Positions 18,526-28,141 are shown, counted from the first letter of the stretch. The stretch is 64,000 nt of DNA from Arthrobacter sp. ov118 (GCF_900116495.1 NZ_FPAY01000005.1:208915-272914), one strand, 5' to 3'. A program made the numbers and translations. The notes: generated from the sequence alone by a model not told the origin.

Positions 18526-21162
18526 TCAGCTGTTCTTGTGGTCCAGGGTCTTGCGGAGAATCATGGGGATGACACCGCCCACGGCCAGGAGTTCGCACTC
18601 GAGTCCGGTTTCGACGGCGGCTGTGGCGGTAAAGGGCTCTTCGGTTCCGTCGCTGCGGACAATGGCAGCTACGATGTCGGCGCGGGGGTGGATGCGCTCT
18701 TCGCCGGCGTCGAGCCGGATCCGGTCGCCGGGCTCGAGGCTGAGGAGTTTGTCCCTCATATCCGCTGGCATGACGAGCGGGAGGATGCCCATCCCGATGA
18801 GGTTGGAACGGTGAATCCGCTCGAAGCTGGCCGCGATGACTGCCCGGACGCCGAGCAGTCGCTGGGCTTTGGCGGCCCAGTCGCGGGAGGAGCCCATGCC
18901 GTAGCGCTCCCCTGCCACCATGACGACGGATTCGCCGTCCTCGCGGTACCGCTGGGCGGCGTCCCAGATGGGCATGGTTTCGCCTGAGGGGGTGTGGATG
19001 GTCTGCGCGACAGGCGCCTCGGGATGGAGGAGGTTTTTGACGGACTTGTTGTGGAAGGCGCCGCGAACCATGACTTCCCAGTTGCCGCGGCGGGACGCGA
19101 AGACGTTCAGATCGGCCCGGTCCTCGCCCCTTTCGACCAAGAAGTCCGCTACATCGCTGTTTGGCGGGATGGCGCTGGCCGGGGAGATGTGGTCGGTGGT
19201 GATGTCATCGCCCAAGACCAGCAGCGGATGGGCGGCAAATCGGCCCAGGAGGCTTCCCTCGGTCATCGCCGCGAAGGGGGGCCTGCGCAGGATGGTTGAT
19301 GCCGGGTCCCAGGGGTACTGGGCGCCGTCCGGGGCTTCGACCCGGCGCCACTGCGGGTCCCGGCTGGCGATGACGAAGTCGCGGCGGAAGTCGGCGGGGT
19401 CGTTGGCTATTAATACCAGCGCGTCGATCTCTTCGCGGGTCGGCCAGAGGTCGGTGAGGTAGACCGGGGTGCCGTCCTCCAGGTATTGGAGGGGTTCTGC
19501 GCTGAGGTCGCGTTTGGCGTCGCCGGCCAGGGCGAAGGCGACGACAAGGGGCGGGGACATGATGAAGCTGAGTTCGACGTCGGGGTGCACCCGTCCCGGG
19601 AAGTTCCGGTTTCCGGAGAGGATGGCCACGGGCTCGCTCCAGCCGTCGTTCTGGGCCTTGGCAACGACCGGTGTCAGGGGCCCGGGGTTGCCGATGCAGG
19701 TGGTGCAGCCAAAACCGACAATGTCGAATCCAACGGAGGCGAGGTCCTCCGTCAGGTCAGCGCGCTTTAGGTAGCTGGCAGCCGCGGGAGAACCGGGAGC
19801 GAGGGACGTCTTGACCCAAGCGGGGACTTTCATGCCCCGCTTGCGGGCATTCCGGGCCAGCAGCCCGGCGGCGATCAGCAGCCGCGGGTCCGAGGTGTTG
19901 GTGCAGCTCGTGATCGCGGCCAGGGCCACGGGGAACTCCGGCAGCGGTCCGGCGCCGGGGCGTTCCGGACCGGCTTCCTGTTCCAGGGCGTTGCGGATGC
20001 TGCCGTAGGGCAGGAGGTCCTGGGGGCGGCGGGGGCCGGCGGCGTGCATGGCAATGGAGGACAGGTCGACGTCGATGACCCTGGTGTAGACCGGGCTTGC
20101 TTCCGGGTCGAACCAGATGCCTGCCTGCCTGGCGTAGGCCTCGACGAGGCGTGTCTGTTCTGCCGTGCGGCCGGTGCCGGCGAGATAGTCCAGGGCCATT
20201 GCATCGATCGGGAAGTATCCCGTTGTGGCGCCGTACTCGGGTGCCATATTCGCGACCACGGCCCGCTCCCCCACCGTCAGAGTGGAAACGCCCGGGCCGA
20301 AGAACTCCACAAACTCTCCCGTGACGCCGACTTCGCGAAGGCGGTGGGTGATGGTCAGGGCCAGGTCGGTGGCGAGTGTGCCGGTGCGGAGTTCGCCGGT
20401 GAGCCGGACGCCGACGACGTCGGGGATCCGCAAGGTGGCGGGCATGCCGAACATCACGGTCTGGGCTTCCAGACCGCCAACGCCCCAGCCGAGGACTCCG
20501 AGGCCGTTGATCATCGGGGTGTGGCTGTCGGTGCCCACCATCATGTCAGGGACAGCCCACCGGGCACCGTCCTTCTCGATCGTGGTCACCACGGTGGCGA
20601 GCTGTTCGAGGTTAATGGTGTGCATGATGCCGGTGCCGGGCGGGTTGATGTGGACATCGTTCATCGCCTTCGATGCCCATTTCAGGAACTGGTAGCGTTC
20701 CCGGTTCCGGCGGATTTCGTGCTTGATGTTCCGGGCGGCGGCGTCGGCGCGGCCGTATTCTTCCACGGCCAGGGAGTGGTCGATCGATACGTCCACCCGC
20801 AGCATCGGGTTCAGTTCCATCGGGTCGGCGGCGCATTCGGCGAGGGTGTCGCGCATGGCGGCGATGTCCACCAGCGCCGGCGTGCTGGTGGTGTCATGCA
20901 TCAGCACCCGGGTGGGCAGGAACTCGATCTCGGCGGTGCTGGTTCCGGCGTCCAGCCAGCGGCGCAGGGCGTCCATGGCGTGCTCCCGTTCGAGCCCGGT
21001 CATGTTCCGCTGGACGTTCTCGGCCAACAGTCTCAGGACGATGGGAAGACGGATATAGTCCGGCCCGAAAGCACCCTCAATGTCTACCGCCCGGAGCACC
21101 TCGCCGTTGACTTCGAGGTGGGTTACGGATGGATTGGAACCGGCGGCGGTGGCGATGCTCAT
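18526..21162 (-). CDS. Aconitase-family hydratase (AcnA-like, divergent)
   Basis: Interconverts citrate and isocitrate, or related tricarboxylates, through a 4Fe-4S cluster. The cluster cysteines are visible in ITSCTNTSDP and GFGCTTCIG. Substrate residues lie in MVGTDSHTPMINGLG and in YGMGSSRDWAAKAQRLLG. The swivel domain begins with GDDITTDHISPASAIP. Length is 878 residues, a little shorter than typical AcnA. The NKSVKNLL segment replaces the NPKLFNEM-like segment of AcnD, so it does not look like a standard methylisocitrate dehydratase. An operator copy sits upstream at 21201. It is probably a pathway-specific paralogue. Confidence 0.92.
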   Translation of the reverse strand: MSIATAAGSNPSVTHLEVNGEVLRAVDIEGAFGPDYIRLPIVLRLLAENVQRNMTGLEREHAMDALRRWLDAGTSTAEIEFLPTRVLMHDTTSTPALVDIAAMRDTLAECAADPMELNPMLRVDVSIDHSLAVEEYGRADAAARNIKHEIRRNRERYQFLKWASKAMNDVHINPPGTGIMHTINLEQLATVVTTIEKDGARWAVPDMMVGTDSHTPMINGLGVLGWGVGGLEAQTVMFGMPATLRIPDVVGVRLTGELRTGTLATDLALTITHRLREVGVTGEFVEFFGPGVSTLTVGERAVVANMAPEYGATTGYFPIDAMALDYLAGTGRTAEQTRLVEAYARQAGIWFDPEASPVYTRVIDVDLSSIAMHAAGPRRPQDLLPYGSIRNALEQEAGPERPGAGPLPEFPVALAAITSCTNTSDPRLLIAAGLLARNARKRGMKVPAWVKTSLAPGSPAAASYLKRADLTEDLASVGFDIVGFGCTTCIGNPGPLTPVVAKAQNDGWSEPVAILSGNRNFPGRVHPDVELSFIMSPPLVVAFALAGDAKRDLSAEPLQYLEDGTPVYLTDLWPTREEIDALVLIANDPADFRRDFVIASRDPQWRRVEAPDGAQYPWDPASTILRRPPFAAMTEGSLLGRFAAHPLLVLGDDITTDHISPASAIPPNSDVADFLVERGEDRADLNVFASRRGNWEVMVRGAFHNKSVKNLLHPEAPVAQTIHTPSGETMPIWDAAQRYREDGESVVMVAGERYGMGSSRDWAAKAQRLLGVRAVIAASFERIHRSNLIGMGILPLVMPADMRDKLLSLEPGDRIRLDAGEERIHPRADIVAAIVRSDGTEEPFTATAAVETGLECELLAVGGVIPMILRKTLDHKNS

Positions 21163-21200
21163 GGGGACACTTTCTCGAACAGGATAGGGGCCTGGCTGAA

Positions 21201-21216
21201 TTATAGGCTATAACCT
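21201..21216. promoter_or_regulatory. GntR operator copy 1, upstream of the aconitase gene
   Basis: TTATAGGCTATAACCT lies 39 bp before the aconitase ATG. It aligns with three other copies at 25486, 25566 and 28070 (the last inverted) under the consensus ATAGSCTATAACCTATAG. This is the regulator's likely control point for acn, the small gene, icd and the dehydrogenase. Confidence 0.65.
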
Positions 21217-21253
21217 CTGCTGCGAGGGGTAAGGCCGTGGAAGTTTTTTCGGG

Positions 21254-21291
21254 CCGGCGGGGAAGTTCCTTGGGGCTGACTTCCCCGCCGG
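21254..21291. terminator. Hairpin between the ABC transporter and aconitase operons
   Basis: A perfect 13-bp stem (CCGGCGGGGAAGT / ACTTCCCCGCCGG) with a 12-base loop, 12 bp after the ATPase stop codon. No U-tract follows in the leftward direction. It could terminate or only attenuate transcription into the aconitase operon. Confidence 0.6.
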
Positions 21292-21302
21292 GACTGGGCT
21301 GC

Positions 21303-22433
21303 CTAGTGGGTGACAGCCATCAGTTCGGCGACGTCCTTCGAGACGACATTCGCGCGGGGGTATAGGCGCACGGCCTCTGCCGGGACAACGAGACGGACCG
21401 CTCCGGTGAGACCGCCGGTGGTGCTGTCCACCAGGATGGTTTTGCTGCCGTATTTAAGGTCGTATTCGTAGCGTGAGCCCACGTAGGAGGTGGTGATGAT
21501 GTCGGCGTTGAGGACGATGGCATCGGCCGGCAGCTCGGCGCCCCTGTTGGTCAGAAAGACTTTCTCGGGCCGGAAGGCCACGGTGACGAGGTCGCCGGCG
21601 GCTGCCTGTTCGCTGACGGCGACGTTGATGGTTTCCGCACTTTCTTCGAGGCGGACGGTTGCTGCGCCCCCGCGGGTGGAGACGACGGTGCCGTCGATGA
21701 AGTTGGAGCGGCCGATGAAGGCGGCGACTTCTGCGGTGGAGGGGCGTTCGTAGATTTCGTGGGGCGGGGCGACCTGGAGCATGTGACCGTTGGACATGAC
21801 GGCGATGCGGTCACTCATGGCCAGGGCTTCTTCCTGGTCGTGTGTGACGTACACGGTGGTGATGCCCAGTTCGGACTGGAGGCGCTTGAGCCAGACGCGG
21901 GCCTGTTCTCGGAGCTTGGCGTCCAGGTTGGAGAGTGGCTCATCAAGGAGCAGGACCTTGGGCGAGTAGACCAGGGCCCGGGCCAGGGCGACTCGCTGTT
22001 GCTGGCCGCCGGAGAGCTGGTGCGGGTAGCGGTGGGCCAGGTGGGCCAGGCCCACCTTGTCCAGGGCGTCGTGGATCAGGGTTTTCTGCTCGGCCTTGGA
22101 CACCTTGCGGATGTTCAGCGGCATTGCCAGGTTCTCCGCCAGGGTCATGTGCGGCCAGAGTGCGTAGGACTGGAACACCATGCCCAGGTTACGCTCTTCC
22201 GGTGGCACGAACTTGTTGGAGGAGTCATCGACCAGTACGGTTTCTCCGACGGCGATCGAGCCCGAGGTGGGCTGTTCCAGGCCGGCGAGGCAGGACAGGG
22301 TGGTGGATTTTCCGCAGCCCGAAGGGCCGAGGAGGGTGAAGAACTCCCCGTCCTTGATGGTGAAGCTGACTTCGTGGAGGACTGTTACTCCTCCGAAGTC
22401 TTTGCGGAGGTTCTTGACGGCGACATCAGGCAT
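21303..22433 (-). CDS. ABC transporter ATP-binding protein (FbpC/PotA type)
   Basis: The 376-residue energising subunit of an importer. Walker A is GPSGCGKST, the signature LSGGQQQRVALARAL, Walker B VLLLDEPLSNLD, and the His switch lies in VTHDQEEAL. About 130 residues form a C-terminal TOBE regulatory domain (LRPEK-like AFRPEKVFL). It overlaps the permease gene by 8 bp. It is the third gene of the binding protein-permease-ATPase operon and ends 12 bp before a hairpin. Confidence 0.95.
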   Translation of the reverse strand: MPDVAVKNLRKDFGGVTVLHEVSFTIKDGEFFTLLGPSGCGKSTTLSCLAGLEQPTSGSIAVGETVLVDDSSNKFVPPEERNLGMVFQSYALWPHMTLAENLAMPLNIRKVSKAEQKTLIHDALDKVGLAHLAHRYPHQLSGGQQQRVALARALVYSPKVLLLDEPLSNLDAKLREQARVWLKRLQSELGITTVYVTHDQEEALAMSDRIAVMSNGHMLQVAPPHEIYERPSTAEVAAFIGRSNFIDGTVVSTRGGAATVRLEESAETINVAVSEQAAAGDLVTVAFRPEKVFLTNRGAELPADAIVLNADIITTSYVGSRYEYDLKYGSKTILVDSTTGGLTGAVRLVVPAEAVRLYPRANVVSKDVAELMAVTH

Positions 22434-24198
22434 CTTTCTTACCTTTCATGAGCAGGCCGGCGACGCCGACGAAGACTGCGGTGATTACGATCTGGATGGT
22501 GGCCAGGGCGGCAACCGATCCGGTGTTGCCCTGGACCCAGAGCTCGAGCATCGTGGTGCCGATGACGGCCGTATCGGCAGAGCCGAGGAAGATCGCCGGG
22601 GAGTATTCCTTCATCATCACGACAAAGGTCAGGACCATGGCGGCGACGAAGGCGGGGGTGAGGAGCTTGACGAGGATGCGGAGGAACATCTTCAGCCAGT
22701 CCGCGCCGTTGACGCGGGCGGCGTTGTCCAGCTCCTCCCCGATTTGCATCACGGCCGGAGAAATGGAGCCGAAGGCACTCGGCAGGGCGCGGAGGCCGAA
22801 GCCGATGATGATGGCCCAGATGGTGCCCTGAAGCAGGGCGCCCATGTTGAACGGCATAAACGCGAAGGCCCAGAACAGGCCGATGCCGATGATCAGGCCG
22901 GGCATGGCCTGCGGGGCCAGGGCCAGGTATTCGATGACCTTGCGGTGCCGGAAGGTGGAACGCTTGGAAACGACGACGGCGACGACGGCCAGGACGCTGA
23001 CGAGGATAGCGCCGACGCCAGCAACGATGAGGCTGTTGCGGATCGAGCCGGCGTAGGCCGGGAATTCGAAGATGCGCTGGTAGTTGGCCATGGTCAGGGA
23101 GGCCAGCGGGTTCTGCAGCGGGGTGAAGATCTTGGTGAACGAACGCATCACCAGGCCGAGGATCGGCACCAGTGCACCGATGACCACGTAGATGGTGATG
23201 AAGGCGACGGCGAGCCATTTGATCCATCCCAGGTCCAGCAGGCGCGGCCGGGTGGCCTTGCCCCGGACTGAAACGAAGCGCTTGGCGTCCTTGAGGAGTT
23301 TGGCCTGGACGGCGACCAGCAGGACGGTGACCAGCAGGATGATGGCTGAGGCGGCCCCCAGGATCCCGTAGTCGGGATCGATGGACTGTAGGCCGTTTTT
23401 GTACAGGAAGGTCGCGAAGACGGTGATATCGACGGGCTGGCCGTACAGCAGCGGGATGGACAGGGTCTCGATGGACATGCTGAAGACCAGCACGGAGCTG
23501 TAGACAATCGGCGGGCGCAGCATCGGGATGATGACTGACCACAGAATCCGGAACGGACCTGCGCCCACGGTCTGGGCGGCACCTTCAAGGGACGCATCCG
23601 AGTTGCGCAGGGCGTTGGCGCAGAAGAGGTACGCGATGGGGGCCAAGGCGACCGCTTCGGTCAGAGCCATGCCGGGGAGGGTGTAGAGGTCCCATGGCAG
23701 GAAGCCCAGGACCCGCTTGACCTGGACACTGACAAAGCCGGCCGGGCCGTACATGGTGATCCAGCCGAAACCCAGGATCAGGGAGGAGATGAAGAACGGC
23801 CACTGCATGGCCGCGCCGAAGAACTTCCGTCCCGGGATGCTGGTCCGGATGACCACGATGGCCATCGGGACGGCGATCAGGAGCGTCATGACGGTTGTCA
23901 TGACGGCAAACAGGATGGTGTTCAGAGCGACGGAGCCGAAGCCGGCTTCGGTAAACAGGCGGGTGTAGTTCTCCAGGGTGAACAGACCGCCCTCCTCGTA
24001 CAGAGGACGGTCCATCACCGACTGGTAGAGCGTGGGGACCACGGGTGCAAGGACCAGAAGCGCCAGAACGACGATGGTTGCCCAGAAAAGCAGCTGGCTG
24101 CGGTCGGCGCCGAGGATTCTTCGGTACTTCGGGGCCGGATATTCCGACCGCTGCGTCGCCACCTGGGCTGGCGGCCTTGTATCAGGGATTGTTGTCAT
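22426..24198 (-). CDS. Fused two-domain ABC transporter permease (FbpB type)
   Basis: A 590-residue protein with two permease halves, each about six helices and each with its own EAA loop. The first half has SLEGAAQTVGAGPFRILWSVI and the second has ARVNGADWLKMFLRILVKLL. Fused permeases with one periplasmic-type binding protein are typical of Fbp/Sfu systems for Fe(III) and of related importers for anions such as phosphonates. It lies 43 bp downstream of the binding-protein gene. With tricarboxylate enzymes next door, a carboxylate or metal-carboxylate cargo is plausible. Confidence 0.93.
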   Translation of the reverse strand: MTTIPDTRPPAQVATQRSEYPAPKYRRILGADRSQLLFWATIVVLALLVLAPVVPTLYQSVMDRPLYEEGGLFTLENYTRLFTEAGFGSVALNTILFAVMTTVMTLLIAVPMAIVVIRTSIPGRKFFGAAMQWPFFISSLILGFGWITMYGPAGFVSVQVKRVLGFLPWDLYTLPGMALTEAVALAPIAYLFCANALRNSDASLEGAAQTVGAGPFRILWSVIIPMLRPPIVYSSVLVFSMSIETLSIPLLYGQPVDITVFATFLYKNGLQSIDPDYGILGAASAIILLVTVLLVAVQAKLLKDAKRFVSVRGKATRPRLLDLGWIKWLAVAFITIYVVIGALVPILGLVMRSFTKIFTPLQNPLASLTMANYQRIFEFPAYAGSIRNSLIVAGVGAILVSVLAVVAVVVSKRSTFRHRKVIEYLALAPQAMPGLIIGIGLFWAFAFMPFNMGALLQGTIWAIIIGFGLRALPSAFGSISPAVMQIGEELDNAARVNGADWLKMFLRILVKLLTPAFVAAMVLTFVVMMKEYSPAIFLGSADTAVIGTTMLELWVQGNTGSVAALATIQIVITAVFVGVAGLLMKGKKDA

Positions 24199-24241
24199 GA
24201 GATCTCTTCCGGTCCTTGCTTGCTTGGTCAGTCACAGGTGC

Positions 24242-25414
24242 TTACTTTTTGAGGCTGTTCCAGCGCTCGGTGAAGGCGGCCGTTTCGGCCTCGGAGACCT
24301 TCTCGAAGGGAACGGCGATGATGTTCTCCTGCCCCACTTCCTTGAGGATGTCGGCGTAGGTGTAGGTGAACTCGACGGGCTTGACGCCCTCCCGGAAGGA
24401 AGAGAGTCCGCCTTCCTGGATGGCCTGCTGGCCTTCGGCGGAAAGCGTGAAGTCCATGAAGAGCTTTGCAGTGGCAGCGTGCGGGGCCTTGGCGGTGATG
24501 CCGAGGCCGCGGGGCAGAACCACGGTGCCGTCATCCGGCAGGGCAATCTTGAACAACCCTGCGGAGTCCTTTACTACCGGGAAGGCCGGAGCGGCGCTGA
24601 CCAGGGCGCTGGCAGCATATTCGCCGGCCAGGACCTTCTCAGTGGCCGAGGAGCTCTCGGGGCGGGAAATGGGAAGGATCGTGGCCAGGGAGTCCCAGGC
24701 TTCCGGCTTGGCCTTGGTCAGGGCATGGAAGATCGTGAACCCGAAGGCGCCCTTGATGTCACGGATACCGATCTTGTCCTGGAACTGCGACGGGTTGGCC
24801 TTGACCTGCTTCGCCAGTGAGGCCAGGCCGGTCGGCGCCTCGGTCACCAGCGCGGTGTTGTAGGTGACCGTCATCGCATCGGCGGACATTGCAGTCACGC
24901 CCGGCAGCAGGTTGGCGAACTCCGGAACCTTCGTCAGCTCCGGGGAGGTGTACTGCGTCAGGACATCTCCGCGTTCGGCGAAGTCGGCCCAGGCCCCGGC
25001 CGCGTTGGTGACCAGGAGGTCGGCGGGAGAGTTGCCGGTGGCGTTTTCACTCAATACCCGCTGGAACACCTCGTCCGAGCCAAGGTTGTTCGCGGAGATT
25101 TCCTTGATAAACGGGTACTTCTTCTTGAAGTCCCGGAACACCGGCGCCCAGTTTTCCTGGTCGGTGTTCGAGTAGATGGTAAGTGCGCCACCCTCCTTTT
25201 CTGCCGCGGCGACAAGGTCCTTGTAGTCGGCCGGGTAGTAGTCGGGGTACTGCCCCGCGGCGATCGAATTCTCCGGAGCGGGAGTCCCTGCAGGGGCCGA
25301 GCCTCCGCAGGCAGTCATTGCGAGGGCGAGGGCCGAGGCCACCCCTGCTGCGGCGTACCTAGTGAACATCCGCGACCGGGACTGGGAGGTAGAGCGTGGT
25401 TTGGACGCCGTCAT
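24242..25414 (-). CDS. Fbp-like extracellular solute-binding lipoprotein
   Basis: A 390-residue secreted binding protein. The signal peptide ends LAMTACGG, a lipobox. The mature part has ALTIYSNTDQENWAPVFRDF, which matches the start of FbpA/AfuA-type proteins, and an MTVTYNTALV segment at the expected place. ATG 25414 has AAAGGAGAG upstream; a longer frame to 25462 lacks this. An operator copy lies about 70 bp upstream. Iron-binding members use paired tyrosines near the C-terminus. The equivalent place here reads VEFTYTYADIL, so iron is possible, but an organic anion is equally so. Confidence 0.9.
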   Translation of the reverse strand: MTASKPRSTSQSRSRMFTRYAAAGVASALALAMTACGGSAPAGTPAPENSIAAGQYPDYYPADYKDLVAAAEKEGGALTIYSNTDQENWAPVFRDFKKKYPFIKEISANNLGSDEVFQRVLSENATGNSPADLLVTNAAGAWADFAERGDVLTQYTSPELTKVPEFANLLPGVTAMSADAMTVTYNTALVTEAPTGLASLAKQVKANPSQFQDKIGIRDIKGAFGFTIFHALTKAKPEAWDSLATILPISRPESSSATEKVLAGEYAASALVSAAPAFPVVKDSAGLFKIALPDDGTVVLPRGLGITAKAPHAATAKLFMDFTLSAEGQQAIQEGGLSSFREGVKPVEFTYTYADILKEVGQENIIAVPFEKVSEAETAAFTERWNSLKK

Positions 25415-25485
25415 GGCTGTCTCTCCTTTGAGCAAAGCAACGGGATGTGGCGAAGGAAACACGGGACGTGATCCGACTCACAGAA

Positions 25486-25506
25486 CTATAGCTTATAACC
25501 TATAGG
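25486..25506. promoter_or_regulatory. GntR operator copy 2, transporter side
   Basis: CTATAGCTTATAACCTATAGG: two CTATAG palindromes spaced by eight bases. It lies 72 bp before the binding-protein start in a divergent promoter region and matches the consensus ATAGSCTATAACCTATAG at nearly every position. Confidence 0.7.
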
Positions 25507-25565
25507 TCATTGTCAAGCGCGTGTTCCTCTTGACTTGATCTGGATCGCCATCTATTTTTATTACA

Positions 25566-25581
25566 GCCTATAACCTATAGG
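25566..25581. promoter_or_regulatory. GntR operator copy 3, MFS carrier side
   Basis: GCCTATAACCTATAGG lies 31 bp before the MFS start codon, with core TATAACCTATAGG identical to copy 2. Two operators in one divergent region imply separate control of the leftward transporter and the rightward MFS-lactonase unit. Confidence 0.7.
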
Positions 25582-25611
25582 GGTCTTCTAAGGGCCTGAC
25601 CAGGAGATTTC

Positions 25612-26961
25612 ATGAGCGTCAAAGACGACCCGGGTCAAGCACTTTTCGAGAAAAGGACCGTCCGCAAGATCACGATGCGGATCATTCCGTTCATGTTTTT
25701 GCTCTACATCGTCAACTACATCGATCGGGCAAACATCGGCTACGCATCGCTGCAGATGAACGCCGAACTCGGTTTGACGAGCCAGGCCTTCGGGCTGGCG
25801 GCGGGCCTGTTCTTCATCGGGTACTTCCTCTTTGAAGTCCCCAGCAACATCGCCCTCGCCAAGTTCGGTGCCAGGCGCTGGATCGCCCGGATTCTCGTTA
25901 CGTGGGGCATCCTCGCGGTTGCTATGGGCTTTGTGCAGAACGACATCCAGCTGTACATCATCCGGTTCCTGCTCGGCGTCGCCGAAGCGGGGTTCTTCCC
26001 CGGCATCATCATCTACTTGAGCGTCTGGTTCCGGGGCAAAGAGCTGGCGACCACCATTGCACTGTTCGTCGCATCCATCCCGGTGTCCTACATCATCGCC
26101 TCCCCCCTCAGCACCTGGATCATGCACACCATCGGCTGGGCCGACATGAGCGGGTGGCGCTGGATGTTCATCCTCGAGGGCCTCCCGGCGGTCATCCTCG
26201 GCGTCGTCTGCTACTTCGTCCTCACCGAGCGCCCCAAAGACGCCAAATGGCTCACCGCCAAGGAACGCGACTGGATCAGCGCGGAACTGGAGAGCGAGCA
26301 GGCGGCAAAGAAGGGCACCACGATTCACCCGGGCATCTGGAAGACCCTGGCAAACCCCAAGGTCCTCTACCTGGGTGCCATCTACTTCGTCTACCAGGTG
26401 GGCAGCCTGGGCGTCGGCTACTGGCTCCCCCAGATCATCAAAGGCCTTTCCAAGACCCTGGACACGACCCAGATCGGCCTCATCGGCATGATCCCCTACA
26501 TCGTTGCGACCGTGGCCATGATCTGGTGGCCCCGCCGTTCAGACCGTAAGAACGAACGCAAAATGCACAGCTACATTCCCATGGGCGTCGCCGCCGTCGC
26601 CATGTTCCTGGCCGCCAACCTGGAATCGCCCTTCCTGGTCATCGCCTCCATCAGCATCGCCCTGGCCGGCCTCTACGCCTTCAAATCCCCATTCTGGGCC
26701 GTTCCCAGCCAGTTCCTCTCCGTCGCCACCGCCGGAACCGCCATCGCGGCGATCAACTCCATCGGCAACCTGGGCGGATTCGTCGGCCCGTTCGCACAGG
26801 GAATGATCGTCGACGCAACCGGCTCCCAGACAGCAGGTCTGTACTTCTTTGCCGGCCTCCTGGTGGTCTCCACCGCCATGATGGTCGCCGTCCGGCTCCG
26901 CAAGTCCGAATCCCCGACGGAGACTCCGGTTGAGAACGCCGCAGTCGAGGGGGTCCGCTGA
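25612..26961 (+). CDS. MFS transporter of the anion:cation symporter (ACS) family
   Basis: A 449-residue carrier with 12 predicted helices. ACS-family marks are IVNYIDRANIGYA in the first helix region, GYFLFEVPSNIAL, and FLLGVAEAGFFPGIIIYLS. ACS members import organic anions such as tartrate, phthalate, hexuronates and tricarballylate-like acids with protons. It begins 31 bp after operator copy 3 and nearly abuts the lactonase gene. A second uptake route beside an ABC importer suggests two forms of the substrate, for example free acid and lactone or metal complex. Confidence 0.92.
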   Translation: MSVKDDPGQALFEKRTVRKITMRIIPFMFLLYIVNYIDRANIGYASLQMNAELGLTSQAFGLAAGLFFIGYFLFEVPSNIALAKFGARRWIARILVTWGILAVAMGFVQNDIQLYIIRFLLGVAEAGFFPGIIIYLSVWFRGKELATTIALFVASIPVSYIIASPLSTWIMHTIGWADMSGWRWMFILEGLPAVILGVVCYFVLTERPKDAKWLTAKERDWISAELESEQAAKKGTTIHPGIWKTLANPKVLYLGAIYFVYQVGSLGVGYWLPQIIKGLSKTLDTTQIGLIGMIPYIVATVAMIWWPRRSDRKNERKMHSYIPMGVAAVAMFLAANLESPFLVIASISIALAGLYAFKSPFWAVPSQFLSVATAGTAIAAINSIGNLGGFVGPFAQGMIVDATGSQTAGLYFFAGLLVVSTAMMVAVRLRKSESPTETPVENAAVEGVR

Positions 26962-26962
26962 G

Positions 26963-28075
26963 GTGGATGCCCCCAAGCTTGCCTATGTCGGATCCCGAAC
27001 CACGCCTGAACGAGGCACCGGCGCCGGCATCAGCAGCTTCATCATCACCGACAGCCGGTGGACCCTCCTGGCGGAGACACCGGCCGTCAACCCCGGATTC
27101 CTCGTCCTCGATCCGGTCTCCGAGGTGCTCCATGCATCGGCCGGAGACCACGATTACATCACCTCCTACCGGGCAGACAGTGACGGGAAGCTGAAAGAGC
27201 TGGGCCGCCAGCCCACCCTGGGAACGAACCCGGCGCATACATGCCTGGATCCCAGCGGCAGGTATGTCCTGGTGGCCAACCACACCAGCGGCTCTGTGGT
27301 CAGCCTGCCCATCCTCCCCGACGGGTCCCTAGGACCGGTTGCCGGGCAACTGAAATTCACCGGAGACCCAGGCCCGCACCGCACTGACCAAACCGGCGCG
27401 AAACCCCACCAAGTGGTGTTCTCCCCCGCCGGGGACTATTTCCTCGTCCCCGACAAAGGCCTGGACACCATCTTCACCTGTACGCTCGACACCGAAACCG
27501 GCCGTCTTGAGTTTGCAGGACGCCTCCGCCTGCGTGAGTTCAGCGGACCCCGGCATCTGGTCTTTCACCCACATCTCGCGCTGGCCTACGCCATCAACGA
27601 ACTCAACTCCACTGTCACAGTCCTAGACTGCGGCTCCCCGGAAAACCTTTGCCCCGTGCAATACCTCCCGACCGTCGAAGACTCCGACACCAGGGACAGC
27701 AGAGCGGCAGAAGTAGTAATCAGTGCCGACGGGCGGTTCCTCTACGCCAGTAACCGCAGCGGTGCAGGAGACAAAACCCCCGGAGGGCCAGGGGATGACA
27801 CTATTGCCGTCTACGCCGTGAAAGAAGACGGCACCCTCTCCCCCGCAACGTGGACCACAAGCGGCGGAATCCGTCCACGCTTCATCACGCTTAGCGGGGA
27901 CGGCAAGACCCTTTATGCTGCGAATGAGAAAAGCGGAACGATCGAAGCGATCGGAATCGACGCGGATTCCGGTCTCCCGCGGACAGGACGCCAGGTTGCG
28001 CAAACCGGCTCCCCGGTTTGCATCGTCTTTGCCACTAGTTTTGAGGGATACACCCAAAGCCTCGCAGTACTATAG
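26963..28075 (+). CDS. Seven-bladed beta-propeller lactonase-family protein
   Basis: A 370-residue protein of the Pgl/COG2706 lactonase family, which includes bacterial 6-phosphogluconolactonase and fungal carboxymuconate cyclase. Repeated blades show the pattern DPSGRYVLVANHTSGSV, FSPAGDYFLVPDKG, ISADGRFLYASNR and LSGDGKTLYAANEKSG. GTG 26963 was chosen because it is one base after the MFS stop and puts KLAYVGSRT at the N-terminus. There is no signal peptide, so it is cytosolic. In this cluster it could open a lactone of a hydroxy-tricarboxylate such as isocitric or hydroxycitric lactone, but that is inference. Confidence 0.88.
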   Translation: MDAPKLAYVGSRTTPERGTGAGISSFIITDSRWTLLAETPAVNPGFLVLDPVSEVLHASAGDHDYITSYRADSDGKLKELGRQPTLGTNPAHTCLDPSGRYVLVANHTSGSVVSLPILPDGSLGPVAGQLKFTGDPGPHRTDQTGAKPHQVVFSPAGDYFLVPDKGLDTIFTCTLDTETGRLEFAGRLRLREFSGPRHLVFHPHLALAYAINELNSTVTVLDCGSPENLCPVQYLPTVEDSDTRDSRAAEVVISADGRFLYASNRSGAGDKTPGGPGDDTIAVYAVKEDGTLSPATWTTSGGIRPRFITLSGDGKTLYAANEKSGTIEAIGIDADSGLPRTGRQVAQTGSPVCIVFATSFEGYTQSLAVL

Positions 28076-28087
28076 GACATAGCCTAT
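28070..28087. promoter_or_regulatory. GntR operator copy 4, before the regulator gene
   Basis: CTATAGGACATAGCCTAT; its reverse complement ATAGGCTATGTCCTATAG matches the consensus with two changes in the centre. It overlaps the lactonase stop codon and lies 55 bp before the regulator start, consistent with autoregulation. Confidence 0.6.
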
Positions 28088-28141
28088 CCGGAATTGCCCT
28101 CGGCAGCCCCCCGGAAAGGCCCTCACGAACAAGGAGTAACG

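Noticed and set aside
20044..21213. A 389-residue plus-strand frame opposite the aconitase gene
   Set aside because: High-GC antisense shadow of a well-supported gene. It is rich in Gly, His and Val and has no RBS or family motif.
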